From: Homarus americanus | Taxonomy: Eukaryota; Arthropoda; Malacostraca; Decapoda; Nephropidae | NCBI RefSeq assembly: GCF_018991925.1 | Contig: NW_024737042.1 | Location: 17,131,678 to 17,195,677, forward strand | Direction: 5' to 3' | Length of the DNA stretch: 64,000 nt | Program-made: the position numbers and the translations under genes | Notes under the pieces: generated by a model | Databases searched by the model: none | Told to the model about the DNA's origin: nothing | The model's input: only the letters and a program-made list of their open reading frames with translations | Part shown: positions 43,990 through 58,598 of the stretch, piece by piece | How positions within the stretch are numbered: position 1 is the first letter of the stretch | How the letters are laid out: each line of letters starts with the position of its first letter

Positions 43990-45705
43990 CTATGATATAA
44001 TGATATGAGTTATTAAGGATGCACCTAGGTTGGCGAGTCTGTGGTGACTAATGAGGCCGATACGGGACCGGCAGGGTCGATCACAGATGTTGCACATGTG
44101 GGGGCTCCATCTAGTGGGGATGGGCGGCGGCAGCGTTTTTCCGGCGTTGGCTGACTCTAAACTATTGACACCCTCTTGTGTGGTGATCCTCCAAGCGTTA
44201 CGGTGTGGAGTAATTGTCTCCCAGGTGAGGGGGTCGATTTGGCTCATTTTCAGGTTTTTCTTAAGACTATCCTTAGACCTATTCAGTTGCCCACCAGCGT
44301 TACGTTTACTATTCGTTAGGTGACTGTAAAGTAGTTGCTTTGGCAGTCTACTGTCGTCCATGCAACTAACAAGGCCAGTCCAATGTAGTTGTTCATGGAT
44401 AATGGTAGCCTCCGTGCTTCTACTGTTGTCAGGAAAATACTGGCATTTGTTCTCTAGTCTTCTCAGCGAACTCGGAGGATGGAACGTAGACTACGTTGGT
44501 GAAAGTTTTCAAGTGCCTTGTTGTGCCACCTGTATGTGATCCATGTCTCGCTGCCATATATCAGGGTGGGGAGGACCACTGCTCTATATACATGTAACTT
44601 TGTAGATAATTTCAGCTCCTTACAGCTGAAGACACGGTTTCGGAGTCTGCCAAAGGCTTGAGATGCACATCTGATCGAATGCTGAATCTCTTCATCGATG
44701 TCTGCAGTGGTGGACAGGTGGGAGCCGAGATACCGAAAGTGGGTAAAATTAGAGAGGGTAGTACCGTTTAGCTGGATGGAGGGTGGAAGTGTGGCTGAAC
44801 GGGGGCGGGGGGGCAGGCTGAAAGAAAATTTGAGTCTTACGTACATTCACCACAAGGCCAAAGTGTGCATACGCATCTGCATACAGTAGGTGTTCAGGAT
44901 CTCCTGTAGGTCGTGCTCAGTGTGAGCGACAAGGGTGAGGTTGTGTGCATACTGAAGCTCAGTAATGGAAGCTACCGACACCTTTGTTCCTGACTGGGTC
45001 GTCTTATGTTGAAAAGACCCTTCATCCGTTACCCTACGTCCACCCCGCCGGCTAAATTTGCGGTGGCACGAGTAAGGAAGGCAGCCAAGAAAATGGAAAA
45101 GTGAGTTGGTGGCAGTATACACCCTTGTTCAACCCCCGTTTGGATGGGGAAGAACTCAGACTGGGTGCCATTGTGCAGGACACTGCTGCTCATGCCATCG
45201 TGCAGTTACATCACAATGGCGATGAATTTTGGTGGGCAGCCAAAACGGCTGAGGGTTCACGAGAGGGCTCCCCTGTTGACCGAGTCGAAGGCCTTGGCTA
45301 GGTCTATGAAAGCCTTACACAGATCACGACACTGTTCTCTGCAGTTTTCCTGTATCTGATGGGCAGCAAAGATCATGTCAGTGGTGCCAAGTGATTCTCT
45401 AAAGCCACATTGAGATTCTGGGAGGAAGTTTTCCACCCCAGGAAGAAGTCTGTTTTGGGGGACTCGGGCGATAATCTTGCCAGCTACGGACAGGAGTGAG
45501 ATCCAACGGTAGTTGCCACAGTCTGGCCGGTATCCCTTGTTCTTATAAATATTGACGATGGAGGCGTCTTTAAGAGCTTGGGGGGTTTCCTCCTTTTCCA
45601 ATATATTCTCCAGGAGAGAGTGGAACGGCTGGTAAGGAGAGGTCCTCCTGCTTTATACACCTCGGCTGAGATTCCATCAGGCCCTGAGGCTTTGCTATAT
45701 TTCAT
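43990..45705 (-). pseudogene. Reverse transcriptase and C-terminus of LINE F1
   Basis: KYSKASGPDGISAEVYKAGG and GNYRWISLLSVAGKII start the RT (45484-45705 and 45257-45601), then CGFRESLGTTDMIFAAHQIQ and motif A AFIDLAKAFDSVNR. The catalytic box, usually LQYADD, reads LQYAHN (frame 44847-45122), so both Asp are lost. The thumb frame 44463-44846 has IQLNGTTLSNFTHFRYLGSH and YGSETWITYRWHNKALENFH. The last frame ends with CDRPCRSRIGLISHHR, a zinc-finger-like end typical of this group. Confidence 0.85.
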
Positions 45706-46167
45706 CTGTTTGATGGCAGTAGCTACCTCATCCAGGGATGGAGGATAGCTGAGGTGGGTCAGCTATGGATGCTGAGTGACCTGCTGGGTAGTCAGGAATC
45801 CACATGGGTGTTTCGGTTGAGCAGTGAATGGTAGTGGTCTTTTCAGCGCTGAAGAAGGCCTTCATCGTCTTTAATTATGGAGCTGACGTCGGATGTGTAG
45901 AGGGGGGCTGCGTCACGAGTGATTGGCCCGTAAAATGTGTTAGTGGAATTGAAAAATTCGCGCATCTTGTGCTGATCTGCAAATTTGTCTGTTTCTCATG
46001 CTTTATTTTTAAACCAGTCGTTCTTTAGATTGCGAAGTTCCCGCTGAGCCGCCGCTTTCTTCTTGCGGAAGGTTTCAGCTTTGGTCCAAGACTGTGAATT
46101 GTTCTACCAGTCAGTTATAGCAGCACGTTTATCATGGACGAGTACATTGATTGCCGGGTCATTTACA

Positions 46168-47643
46168 TCAAACCAGTCCTGGTGTATTCTTTCGATCTGG
46201 CAGAGGGTCTCTCTGCAGGTTTTTGTCAGGGCAGTGTCGAGAATATCCCATTCGGCTCTGGGATTTGGGTTGTTTGTTGTCGAGTTGTATATCATCCCAT
46301 GTTCGAGCTACTCTCTGAAAGCATGTGCTACCTTCAGGATCCTCCAGACGCTTAGTGTTAAAACCTCTTCTGGAGGCTTGCTGCCTTCGCCGTTTCGGGG
46401 CGAAGTGAAGTGAGAGATTGGTTCTGACGAGCTGATGATCAGTGTCCCAGTGGTCTGAGCCACACATGGCACGGGTGATGAGGATATCTCGGCGATCTCT
46501 TTCTCTGACAATGATGTAGCCATTGAGATGCCAGTGTTTGGATCGTGGGTGTTGCCACGTACCCTTGAACTTGTCGGCCTGCCTAAACAAGGTATTGGTG
46601 ATCGTGATGTTGTGTGCAGCACTATTGCTGAGGAGGAGTAGGCAATTGGGATTACACTTACCTAGTGCAATTCTCCCTTTGTTTTTTATTTATTCAGCAT
46701 CTCTGCCAAGTCTGGCAATGAAGTCATAAAGGAATACAACCTTATCTTCTCTGGGTTTTATCGCCACGCATAATTGTGAGCGCCGGCCGCATGTTAAGTG
46801 AAGAAACGGTTTACAACTCAGAATAGCTTACTAAGCGAGATGGAGCTGGTAGCAGCTGTTTGACTGCCTGAGGGACAGTCTATCGCCTTTTACTGGAAAG
46901 GCAACATCTTGATTCTCATCAGCCAAAATCTTCCTGCAGGACATTATATTTGTTCTCGTTGGTCTAACCCTAGACCCCAAAACGTGAGTGTGATTGTGAA
47001 CTGTTGAATCCTCTGAGAACTCTAAATAACTTTAATAAGTGTAATTATCTACTGTATACTGATCGTATTATTCAAACTGTGTCCTGATGTACCAGCAATT
47101 GTTATATGTGAATTGTATTCAACAGGTTTTGACCGAATTATACTCATCACGTCAACAACAAGGGTCTTATTGTCCTGCACAAAGCAAAAATGTTCCTATG
47201 AGCGATTACACTGGGGTTAGAGGATAGCAATCTTTTGAGGTCGGCGTAAAAGACCTCCTTGATGTCATCCTCTACATCCAGTGTTGGGCGTATGCACTGA
47301 TGAAAAAGGCATGACCTGAGTGATTCAGTGGGATTCGGAGTGGCACGAGGCGCTCAATGATCCCAATTGGCATTTCAGTTTGCCTGTGTAGGATGCGTTG
47401 GCGGATGGCAAAGCCAACTCCCTAAATGCGGCTTTTCTCCACAGCAGGCTTACCCTTCCAAAAGAAGGTATAGCCAGACCCCCGTTCTGTGAGTTGACCC
47501 TCGTCTGGGAGCCAGGACTCACTTATGGCTACTATGTCGATGTTATACCTAGTCAGCTCTTTTACCACAAGGGCGGTTCTTCTTTCAGGATGCTTATTTG
47601 TGCCAGTATGTAGAAGGGTCCTGACATTCCATGCAGCGACCAC
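46168..47643 (-). pseudogene. APE-type endonuclease of LINE F1
   Basis: The N-terminal frame 47422-47643 has AAWNVRTLL, ALVVKELTRYNIDIVAISES and GYTFFWKGKP. The middle (46800-47400) is degraded. Frame 46168-46590 has FRQADKFKGTWQHPRSKHWH and the catalytic DH block GSDHWDTDHQLVRTN. The GDFNAR box appears degenerate (YDFIARLGRDAE, near 46690-46720). Order and spacing match RTE endonucleases. Confidence 0.82.
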
Positions 47644-48731
47644 AAGAGGTTGTATAGTTTGTTTTCGTTTGGATCTGTGATTTTGATTGTGTTTTTGACC
47701 AAAAAAAGATTACCTTACTGGATGAGGTTGCCCAGGCAGGTTTTTTTTTTTAGGCAGGCTACGTTTAGGGCACCTTTTCTAGCCCCCTCCCCATGTGGGG
47801 GTGAGCCGAGTGGCTCCTCGAAAGGGCGGCACAGTCGCACAGACAGGACCGGATTGTACTGCTGCTTAGATCCCAGTGCATAAACGACCATCTCTCTGTG
47901 CGACCTATGTGCATAATTGTGACTAACGACTCCCGGCAGTCATCTCTGCCTGTCCCTTTCGTCCACTCGTTCATCACCATATGACTTTTTGGGGTAAAGG
48001 GGTTTTGATGTTGATGAACGCTGGTTGATGGCTGTGCGTGAGTTGATTTATGTGCCTTTGGCAGGAATGCGGGTTGGAACCACAGATCTTGGCTCTCCCT
48101 TTTTCTGATCCAGTGGTGTAAGTGTTGCAATGACTTGGAAGAGGAGAGTTGCAATGGACTGCCGAGAGCCTAGTGTGTTGGGTTCCGCCTTAGTAGCCTG
48201 TCCAACAGGCATTGCCTTCGTCCACCGGTGTAGTCGTTGGGTTCCCATGGTGGTCACTTCTGCCTATACTACCGTTGGGGTCTTGTTGGAGCTCTGTAAT
48301 CATGTCTGCCTGCTGCGGGGCTCCACCGAAGATTTTTCGTTTGGGGTTTACTCCCATAGCCTTATTCCTACCAAGGTTAATCCGCAAGGCAGCGGGGCAG
48401 TGGTTGGTAGGCGCCAGGATGTGTCCACATGCCCGTGGGCCTATGTGCCTTCCCTCTGGGGCCCACTGCTACTCCGAGATCCCCTGCTGGTTTAGCCTGG
48501 GCCCACAAGGCACCCATTTACATTGTGTGTTGCCACGAGGAGGCACAGCAGGAGTCTTGATGGCGAGGAGGTTGTGTACTGGTAGGGGAAGACTTATTTA
48601 AGTTGCTTCCCTGTTCGCCACGAGGGCTAGCCAGCGGCGGCAGCTGAAAGCGAGAGGGAGCAAGCAGTGCTTGCACATTAACACTCACATAATGCTGCCA
48701 CACTAGACGCATTTCATCACCCTGTGCGCGA

Positions 48732-48783
48732 ACACGCACGCACGCACGCACGCACGCACACACATACGAACCACACACACACA
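48732..48783. repeat. (ACGC)n / (AC)n microsatellite
   Basis: A CGCA tetranucleotide run grading into AC, within a CpG-bearing stretch. Confidence 0.93.
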
Positions 48784-50700
48784 TTTACTCAGATTCGCGC
48801 TTACGCTTTACCACAACTTATTCTAATTCTGGACAGAATATCCTTAAAGGTTACGAAAATTTACGAACACCTAATTAAGAAATTGTACGTGATAACTGTC
48901 GCCGCCTACACTTGACACGTAACAATAATTCCACTGTTTTTTACTCTGCTTTCATAAATGTTAATAGAACCAAAGAAAGACAAATCAGTTTTCTCAGAAT
49001 TTGAGGAAATTTATTGACAATTCAATTAAATTCATCAGCAATTCACTTTTTTTTTTATAGAGGCTGAGATTTTCAGTAAAGTGAATAATAATAAAAAAAA
49101 CGGGTTTTCTGCAACATAAAGCTCCCACCAAAATGAATCGCATGAAATAGCCAGGATTTCGTCAGAATTCGCCATAATTTCGTCAAAATAAGTCCAAGAT
49201 CACGCAAGCATCTGGGCTATAATCTCTTCTCTCACCATTAACACCTGAAAGTTTTCTCTCCTGGACGCTTCATAAAATTATAAGTAGCAGAGCCAGACGC
49301 GCACCTGCTGTGTGGCTTAGCGCTGTCTGTACCCATCACGCGCCAGCAGACACGGCGGCGATCAGCTACTGACAATGTTAACGAAGACTTTATACAGCAG
49401 ACACGGCGATGATCAGCTGCGGGTGGTAACGAATTATTGGTATTAGTTTACTCTCCTTTCGTACCTTAACTATTGTAAAGTATTTGTGGAGCTTTATGAC
49501 AGAAGAAATGCGTTAGTACGAATGCGTTAGTACTAATAAGTTGTCAGAAAATTTAACACATAATATTTCATGATACTTCAGTTTCAAATTCAAGTGCAGT
49601 CGTGCGTCTCCCGTGTTTTGTGATGCTTCTGAGGTCTTGTTTTAAAGCTTAATATACCACCTCCTTTAAAACAGAGAGACTGAACTAACCTAACCTAACT
49701 AACCTAATTCTATTTTTAGAGCCTTATGTCAGGATATTAAGTTTAGAGTAGGCTGGTCTCTGTCGTCTTTTATAAACGGCTTAAAGTTGTCGCCTGATTG
49801 CCGCCATTTAAATAGGAGCTCGTGAAGGCGTTAACAAGTGGTCTTTTTTATTAATTTGAAAGTAAATTTTTTAGCAACAGGTTGTTAAAAGAGTATTACA
49901 GAATATTGGGAAAAATAATTAAAATTTTTAGTGACTGTACACTTAATTACTCTCTATTAAATACAGAAAAAGGTCTTGATCACAGGCAACTACATAAAAA
50001 TTGAGACAAAGATCTCATTGTGATGCACGAATTAAAAATTTATGACAAGAATAAAGAGTTAATGGCCAAATAAAAACAAAAAAACAAAATCAATACAAAA
50101 TACCTTAAACATAAGTTTTTTCTTGCGATTTTAAAACAAACATGGGCAGCGTTCTTCAACTTTCTTTTAAATACAACTTATTGCAAAATATTGGTTTTCA
50201 GTATTCGTAAGAAAAATTGGCAAATCAGTAGTTACGGTGCGGAAAGAAAATAGAACGTTAGTCCGTTATTGATAAGATCGGAGTTGTCTGAAGTGAGTTT
50301 TACTCTACTTGTATACATAATTAGATGAAAAAAATGATGGTCACACTACACACAGAACTCAAATGTTACAAACTGAACAGATGTTTTCATAATAACAGTG
50401 TTGCTCCTGGCTGTTGGTTCATACATCCATCGCTGGTGGTGTAGCTTAAGTCGTGTCAAAACCTGGAGATCCATTCAAAATTTAGTTTTTCCTTCATTCC
50501 ATAAAAGACACGAGAAGAGATCATACAAATGCCACTGTCAACCTTATTCATCTAAGGATCCTTTTGTCAAAGGCTGAAGATATCTAAAGTAGAATGTTTT
50601 GAATTTTCGAAAGTTACGTTTATAATGTAAGCAAAACTACCAGTAGCAGGGAGTTCCATAGAAAGTTAGTTCAAGGTCACAGTACTTTATCATAACGATT
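48784..50700. other. AT-rich spacer, no gene recognised
   Basis: No domain-bearing frame was found. CAGCAGACACGGCG-GATCAG occurs twice about 60 bases apart (near 49347 and 49396). CCTAACCTAA-type words lie at 49685-49708. Confidence 0.55.
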
Positions 50701-50973
50701 GAGGGTCAATGATTCAGGGAAGTATCGGAGCTTCAGTAAGGAGACTGATTGGTCTTGTTTGTGTGTTTAGACTAGGCCTATCGATCTTCCCATCAGGCGA
50801 AACCTCAAACGCCAAACTTTCCCTCTCCCACACCCACATTATATCATTCCTGCCCACTCAAATTATGACACTTCCAGGCTCCTTCCCCTGCTACTACTAC
50901 AAAAACCAGAGGCTCACCACTAAGATGGAGATGACTCCGAGATGGTGTCCTTTGTCTTTTTGGTTTTATCTAG

Positions 50974-51162
50974 ACGACTATTTTGGTGACAGAACGTGAC
51001 TCACCCAAAGATACTCCAGCCAGAGCCGAGGCATACCGGAAATCAATAGACGAGATGAAGAGGTTAGTGGACGACCTTCGCTGTCGTCCTCCAAATACCA
51101 GACATGAACAACAACACGAAAATGTGGACTCAAAAGTAGAGAAGAATAGGATGAAATCATAA
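50974..51162 (+). other. Possible terminal coding exon (63 codons)
   Basis: A polypyrimidine stretch (TTTGTCTTTTTGGTTTTATC) followed by TAG at 50971-50973 resembles a splice acceptor. From 50974 a frame is open to TAA at 51160-51162. It encodes a hydrophilic, charged peptide (ARAEAYRKSIDEMKRLVDDL with probable helical character). No family is recognised and no upstream exon is visible, so it may be chance or part of an unknown repeat. Confidence 0.2.
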
Positions 51163-51405
51163 CAAAATTCCCACAAAACTGCAGAAGGCAAGATGATAAT
51201 GTTCGTACACTAAAGTAGTCCTCCCTTGACTAGTAGAAGGAACCTGCACCTCACAGTAACAACGGAAACGTGTTTGGGAATAACATTTGTGTCCCTTTGT
51301 GATACACAGCTAACTGGACTCTGACATATAAAGTCAATTTCCGAAATAACCTAAAATATTTAATATCATAATGTATAGAATATTGTTATCCAAAAAAATT
51401 AAGAT

Positions 51406-53147
51406 ATAAGAACATAAGAACATAAGAAAATAAGGAGTCTGCAATAGGCCGGTAGGCCTGTGCATGGCAGCTCCTGTCGTGAGTTACTACCACTCTCTAT
51501 CATCCATGAATCTATATAGCCTCCTTTTGAAACTTTCCAGAGTTCCCGCACTTCCTACAAAGCTGCTAAGCTTGTTCCACTCGTCCACCACCCTATTTGT
51601 GAACCAGTTTCTTCCTATCTCCCTCCTAAACCTAAACTTATCCAACTTAAATCCGTTGCTCCGAGTCCTATCCTGCTCGGATATTATAAGAACTTTATCT
51701 ATATCCCCTTTATTGATTCCTTTCACCCACTTAAATACTTCTATCATATCTCCCCGCACTCTTCGTCTTTCTAGGGAATGCAAGTTAAGTTTCTTTAACC
51801 TATCCTGATATGGAAGGTTTCTAAGTCCCGGAATCATTTTCGTCATTCTTCGCTGCACCGACTCTAGTGAGTTTATATCCATTCTATAATAAGGGCACCA
51901 GAACTGAACCGCATAATCGAGGTGCGGCCTGACTAGCGCAAGATATAGTTGCAATAAGACCTCTGCACTCTTGTTACTTACACTTCTAGATATAAAACCC
52001 AATACTCTGTTTGCCTTATTTCGAACATTAACGCACTGTTTTCTAGGCCGTAGGTCCGGGCTTACAAGTACCCCTAGGTCTCTTTCACAAGTCGACTTCT
52101 CTAGGTTGATGTATACATTATGAGTATTTGTTCTTCCAATATTAAGTACACTGCACTTGCTGGTGTTGAATTTCATTTGACATTTTTCAGACCACCCCTG
52201 CAGTTTATTTAGATCCTTCTGTAATGCATTTGCATCCTGCCCTGAATTAATCTGCCGCCCTATTTTGGTGTCATCCGCAAACTTGCTTATGTCACTGCTG
52301 ATCCCAGTATCTAGATCGTTTATGTAGATTATGAAAAAAAGAGTCGGCCTAGTACTGACCCCTGGGGAACCCCACTGGTTACACGGCCCTACTCAGATTT
52401 AACACCATCTACGCTGACCCTCTGCGTTCTATCGGTGAGCCATGATTTAATCCAATTTCAACCTTTCCCCTCGATACCATGAGCCTTAATTTTTCTCAGA
52501 AGCCTCTGATGCGATACTCTGTCAAATGCTTTGCTAAAGTCTAAGTAAATAACATCGTAATTTTCGTCATTATCTACTACCTAGAAGACTTTCCTAAAAA
52601 ACGTCAGCAGATTTGTTAGACAAGATTTTCCCTTCCCTACACTCTTTCAAGACTCGAGGGAAAATTTCATCCGGCCCTGGGGATTTTGTCTTCTTTAGTT
52701 TATTTTTCTTCTTAAGAACATCCTCTTTTCTGATAGTGATATTCTTTCATTTCTCTTCTTCCTTTCCCTTAAAAATCAGTTCCACCTCTGGAATTTCATT
52801 GCGAATTTCTTCTGTGAAAACTGATAAGAAGTAGCTGTTCAATGCTTTGCTTATTTCTGCACTGCCATTTATCACTTCTCCCCTCCCTGACTTTAAAGGC
52901 CCAACTTTGTCCTTTACCTTTGTTCTATATACCTGGAAAAATCCCTTGGGATTCGCCTTGGATTCTCTTGCTATTTTGATTTCATAGTCTCTCTTTGCTT
53001 TCCTTACATTCGTCTTAACATTCCTAGATAGTTCATTATACCTATTTCTGAGCTGCTCCTCCCCTCCCTTTAATTTATTATATATTCCTATGTCATGTTT
53101 AAGTTTTCTGGTCATCCACCTTAGCTCATTCTTATTTGACCTAAGGA
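51406..53147 (-). mobile_element. LINE B4, 5'-truncated
   Basis: This is a minus-strand B copy from the tail (ATAAGAACATAAGAACATAA at 51406) through the 3' UTR, C-terminus and thumb (frame 51487-52176), RT with intact FADDTKIG (about 52262-52285) and the pre-RT linker (frame 52747-53178). It is truncated at the linker near RSNKNE. Breaks include an altered region after GVPQGS (near 52345) and stops near 52580-52620. It is very similar to B1-B3. Confidence 0.92.
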
Positions 53148-53719
53148 CAGGACAGAGTGTTATCACCATAAATGGCAAGGTATCATGTAAAAGATATTGT
53201 TGTTAGAAGAGCTTTAATCTAAATAAAGTAAAAATGTCATCATCAGTGAGACTGGTATAAAATGTCGTCACTAGAAATGCCAAAGATAAGTGACTTTCAG
53301 CAAGAGTTAAGCAGGTAAGTTAGCAAATCTGACCTTACTTGGAAAACAATCGTATTTTTCAAAAGCGGAAAGACATTCTGCAAAACTTCACAAACAGACA
53401 GACAACAATTAATGTGATCAAACACATAAGCTGAAAACATTTAACAGTCAGTCAATATGTAAATGTATCACACGGCCTCAAGCAACACTCTCCGCAACCA
53501 CAAAAGCACTTTGAGGAATTCATGCCGCTAGCCCCTCTCTCTCTCTCTCTCTCTCATTTTTCTTTTTTCCACCCAAAGAAATGATAAAAGCGGCGCGTTA
53601 TGAAAGACTTAAAAGAGACCTCTCCTCCGTGTGATGAAACATAAATGCGTCTATCTGTAGAAGCTGCCAACATAAAGCACTTGTCTTAACTCGCCTTCGT
53701 AGTAGCTCCTTCTCATAAA
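53148..53719. other. Spacer with a (CT)n run
   Basis: A (CT)n run lies at 53534-53554. Nothing else was recognised. Confidence 0.55.
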
Positions 53720-54767
53720 ATCTGTTGACAAGACGAGGGTTCTCAATCCTCGTCCTGCTCACCCTCTGCCTCTTGACTTTTACATTAACAGCATGCCCTT
53801 GGAACTATGTAGCTTTTATAAATATCTTGGAATTTGTGTGAATGATGCAAACTTTGTCAGCAACCTTCGTGCCAAACTTGTGCAGCGCATTAAACCCCTC
53901 AGAACCCTTGTTGGCATGGGCTATGGAATTAACATCATGCTTTTACTGATGGTTCTGTGCAGACAAACACAGGTAGAACAGGCGGTGCAATTGTAACATA
54001 TAAAGAAAAAGAGATGATATTGTGAAATAAGCAAAGGCTGAACAACTGGGCCAGCACAACACAAACTGAACTAACTTGAATCTACTTAGCTTCAGACTAC
54101 CTTAAAGAAAATGGAGGTGGGGTGATATTCTGTGACTCTCCAAGCGCTTTGAAATCAATGAACAGCCCATCAGGTTCTATGTCTAAAGTTGTATGTGATA
54201 TTAAACGAAATGTGATAATTGCCAATGAGAACAACTCTCATATCGAATTTGTGTGGATTCCGTCCCAGTTGGAATGAGGCATCATGACCGTGCTGATAGA
54301 CTGGCCAATAAGGCATGTAAGAAAGAAAATGCTGACCGTGACCTTGGTCTGTCCATTGCTGTACTTAAAAACATTCTAGTCAGGATCACCTGGCCGTTGT
54401 AGCATTAGTAAATATGACACATTTTGTGACGAGAGGTACCGGTATGGCCAGCATAAGGACAGAACCAGACAATGTTATGTAGTCGTGGCCAGAATTAGTC
54501 TAGGATTCAGACACATCTGGCAAGTTAGTAGCTCTGTACCCATACCGGAACACTCAGCATGTAAATTTTGTGATAAACCGTTAAAGCATACACTTGAACA
54601 CTATATTATTGAATGTGACACTGTCAAAAACTTCAGGCCACCTGGCTTATTGTATCATGAACTTTGCAATTACTACATTGAATCGGGCGTGCTTGGGGTC
54701 ATTCTTGCTGTTTATCCCAAATTTGCTAGCCCACACTGATTGGTCTTCAGTTAGAATATGACGTCCA

Positions 54768-54769
<2 letters not shown>
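53720..54769 (+). mobile_element. LINE C2, internally deleted I-group LINE fragment
   Basis: The plus-strand copy of family C starts in RT (VDKTRVLN region, then MPLELCSFYKYLGICVNDAN), jumps by an internal deletion of about 540 bases from the GI-NI position directly into RNase H (AFTDGSVQTNTGR-like), and continues to the C-terminal CKFCDKPLKHTLEHYIIEC and a stop. It retains the RNase H Asp and the complete Cys/His cluster that C1 has lost. A (TA)n run begins in its 3' UTR. Confidence 0.9.

Positions 54770-54853
<84 letters not shown>
54770..54853. repeat. (TA)n microsatellite
   Basis: A pure TA run between the 3' UTR of C2 and chimeric B5. Confidence 0.97.
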
Positions 54854-54855
<2 letters not shown>

Positions 54856-54861
54856 ATATAC

Positions 54862-55514
54862 ACAACCTACTAGAGGTGACAATATATTAGACCTAGTATT
54901 AACAAATAAAGAAAATATTATCAGAGATATCACAGTAGGGAAGAACTTGGAGAAGGTCGTGCTGATAGTGCTCCCGCTAGAGACCAAGGAAAATGGCCGC
55001 TTTGGATCGTTGTGCCGTGGGGGAAGAGGAGGGGAGTGTGGGGAAGGACGACCTCCTTGCCACGCTGTTAAGGCAGCTGGGGCAGTTGAGGAGTGAGGTT
55101 GACACTCTAAAGGGGGAAAATGAAGCCCTCAGGACGGAACTCCTTCAGGTAGGTGTCCTGCCTAGCAGGACACCTGCGAAGGAGGAGCAGGCGTGGAGAG
55201 TGGTTGTCTCCAAGGGGACTAGGGTCAGGCTTAGGAAAGCTGACCAGGGTGTGGAGTGCAGTAACCCTTACCAGGTGCTGCAGGAAGCTGGAGAGGAAGA
55301 GAAGAGGCAGGACGGTATGGATCAAGGAGAGGAAAGGGCAGTTGTACAAACCCTGCTCACAGGTAAGGTCGTGGTAGTTGGTGACAGCCAGGTGAGGTTT
55401 ATGGATAGGGCTTTTTGTGCGAGAGATAGGAAACGTAGGACTAGGGTATGTTTTCCTGGGGCTGGGATAGGGCATGTAGCCGAGAGGTTAGACAGAGTTT
55501 TGTCAGGGGAGGGT
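54862..55514 (+). mobile_element. LINE B5, chimeric fragment with endonuclease piece ahead of ORF1
   Basis: About 85 bases of ORF2 endonuclease (PTRGDNILDLVLTNKEN) are followed, across a CTTGG shared by both sources, by the B 5' UTR and ORF1. In a normal element this order is reversed. The piece ends abruptly in ORF1 before the GND block and passes into unrelated sequence. Template switching during reverse transcription, or recombination between two copies, would explain it. Confidence 0.8.
54993..55514 (+). pseudogene. ORF1 N-terminal half of LINE B5
   Basis: An ATG in good context opens a frame matching B3 ORF1 for about 174 residues: a coiled coil (LLRQLGQLRSEVDTLKGENE), a conserved middle, and GDSQVR of the esterase. 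It has no stop in this part, unlike B3, but is cut before the GND and DxxH blocks. The final residues up to 55559 come from unrelated flanking DNA. Confidence 0.85.
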
Positions 55515-55654
55515 GACCTCATCAAAATGACGTCAGGTTATAATCATGACATCCACTAATCCGCACACCAACACATAGGCAGAGGAGCTTAAGAGAAAGG
55601 GCGACGTGACTAGTTAAGTTAAGTCAGGTAAAAAATATGGTACCCACTAAATAT

Positions 55655-55857
55655 CTATCCTACACCTAACTCCAAGGTTTTCAAAGAATTTTTAACCTTG
55701 GGCCACTGACAAATAAATTTATGTAACATATCAGTTTTGTACTGACCATAACTAAGGTTTATGGAATTTAATACCCTAATCAAACTAGCTTCAACCAGAA
55801 GTCTTTCTGTGACACATGATGATTTGTACACTTCTAAGCTGTTTTCCCAATCATTAT
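55655..55857 (-). pseudogene. Possible Penelope-like element C-terminus
   Basis: A 67-codon minus-strand frame reads NDWENSLEVYKSSC, ERLLVEASLIRVLNSINLSY and GQYKTD, then stops (TAG at 55655-55657). The pattern W-n-S-x-VY-x-S-C, R-LVEA-LI and N-S-GQ resembles the end of the GIY-YIG endonuclease of Penelope-like elements. No GIY or RT part is present, because the frame begins at a (TA)n run. The assignment is tentative. Confidence 0.4.
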
Positions 55858-58314
<2,457 letters not shown>

Positions 58315-58319
58315 AGGTT

Positions 58320-58598
58320 ATGTATATAAGCTACTGTGCCGAGTAGCAACCCTGCATAGAAGCTACTGTGCCGAGTAGCATTTATATATATATCATCACG
58401 TGGCAACACTGCACGTTATGTGGCAACATTGTCCCGAGGCTGCCATATGGCAAGGCAGCCTTAGTCTGACTGTGTGATCTGTGCATGGCACACGCGAGTC
58501 ACCACTTGTATTTCTCGTATCCACAATAAACGGACTCAGTGTTACTCAGTGTTTCCCTAGCCATCAATGCATTCTGCAGGGCACACTAGTAACTTTCA
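58320..58598 (+). repeat. 5' LTR of gypsy-like G3
   Basis: It begins near TGTATATAAG and ends CTTTCA just before a primer-site-like TGGCGCAGTG. It contains AATAAA (58525-58530), TATA-type sequences and a 20-bp internal duplication AGCTACTGTGCCGAGTAGCA (58329 and about 58362). The outer end is uncertain because it merges with the TA repeat. Confidence 0.6.

Larger units (their letters stand above)
43988..48660 (-). mobile_element. LINE F1, RTE-like non-LTR retrotransposon
   Basis: On the minus strand: a 5' region (48660 to about 47650) without clear protein, APE endonuclease, RT, a C-terminal Cys/His motif, and an ATCATATCATTATATCATAG-like 3' end at about 43988-44010. The endonuclease-RT layout, short 3' UTR and protein signatures fit the RTE group. 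Related endonuclease fragments are often annotated in databases as craniofacial development protein 2-like. The copy has many frameshifts and a dead RT. The 5' boundary is approximate. Confidence 0.82.

Noticed and set aside
46168..46590. Host gene for craniofacial development protein 2
   Set aside because: That label is commonly attached to RTE-type endonuclease domains. Here the domain is joined to an RTE reverse transcriptase with frameshifts.
50709..50999. YLDDY in a plus-strand frame read as an RT catalytic motif
   Set aside because: No other RT motif lies nearby. The frame is otherwise unrelated and its end overlaps a better splice-acceptor reading.
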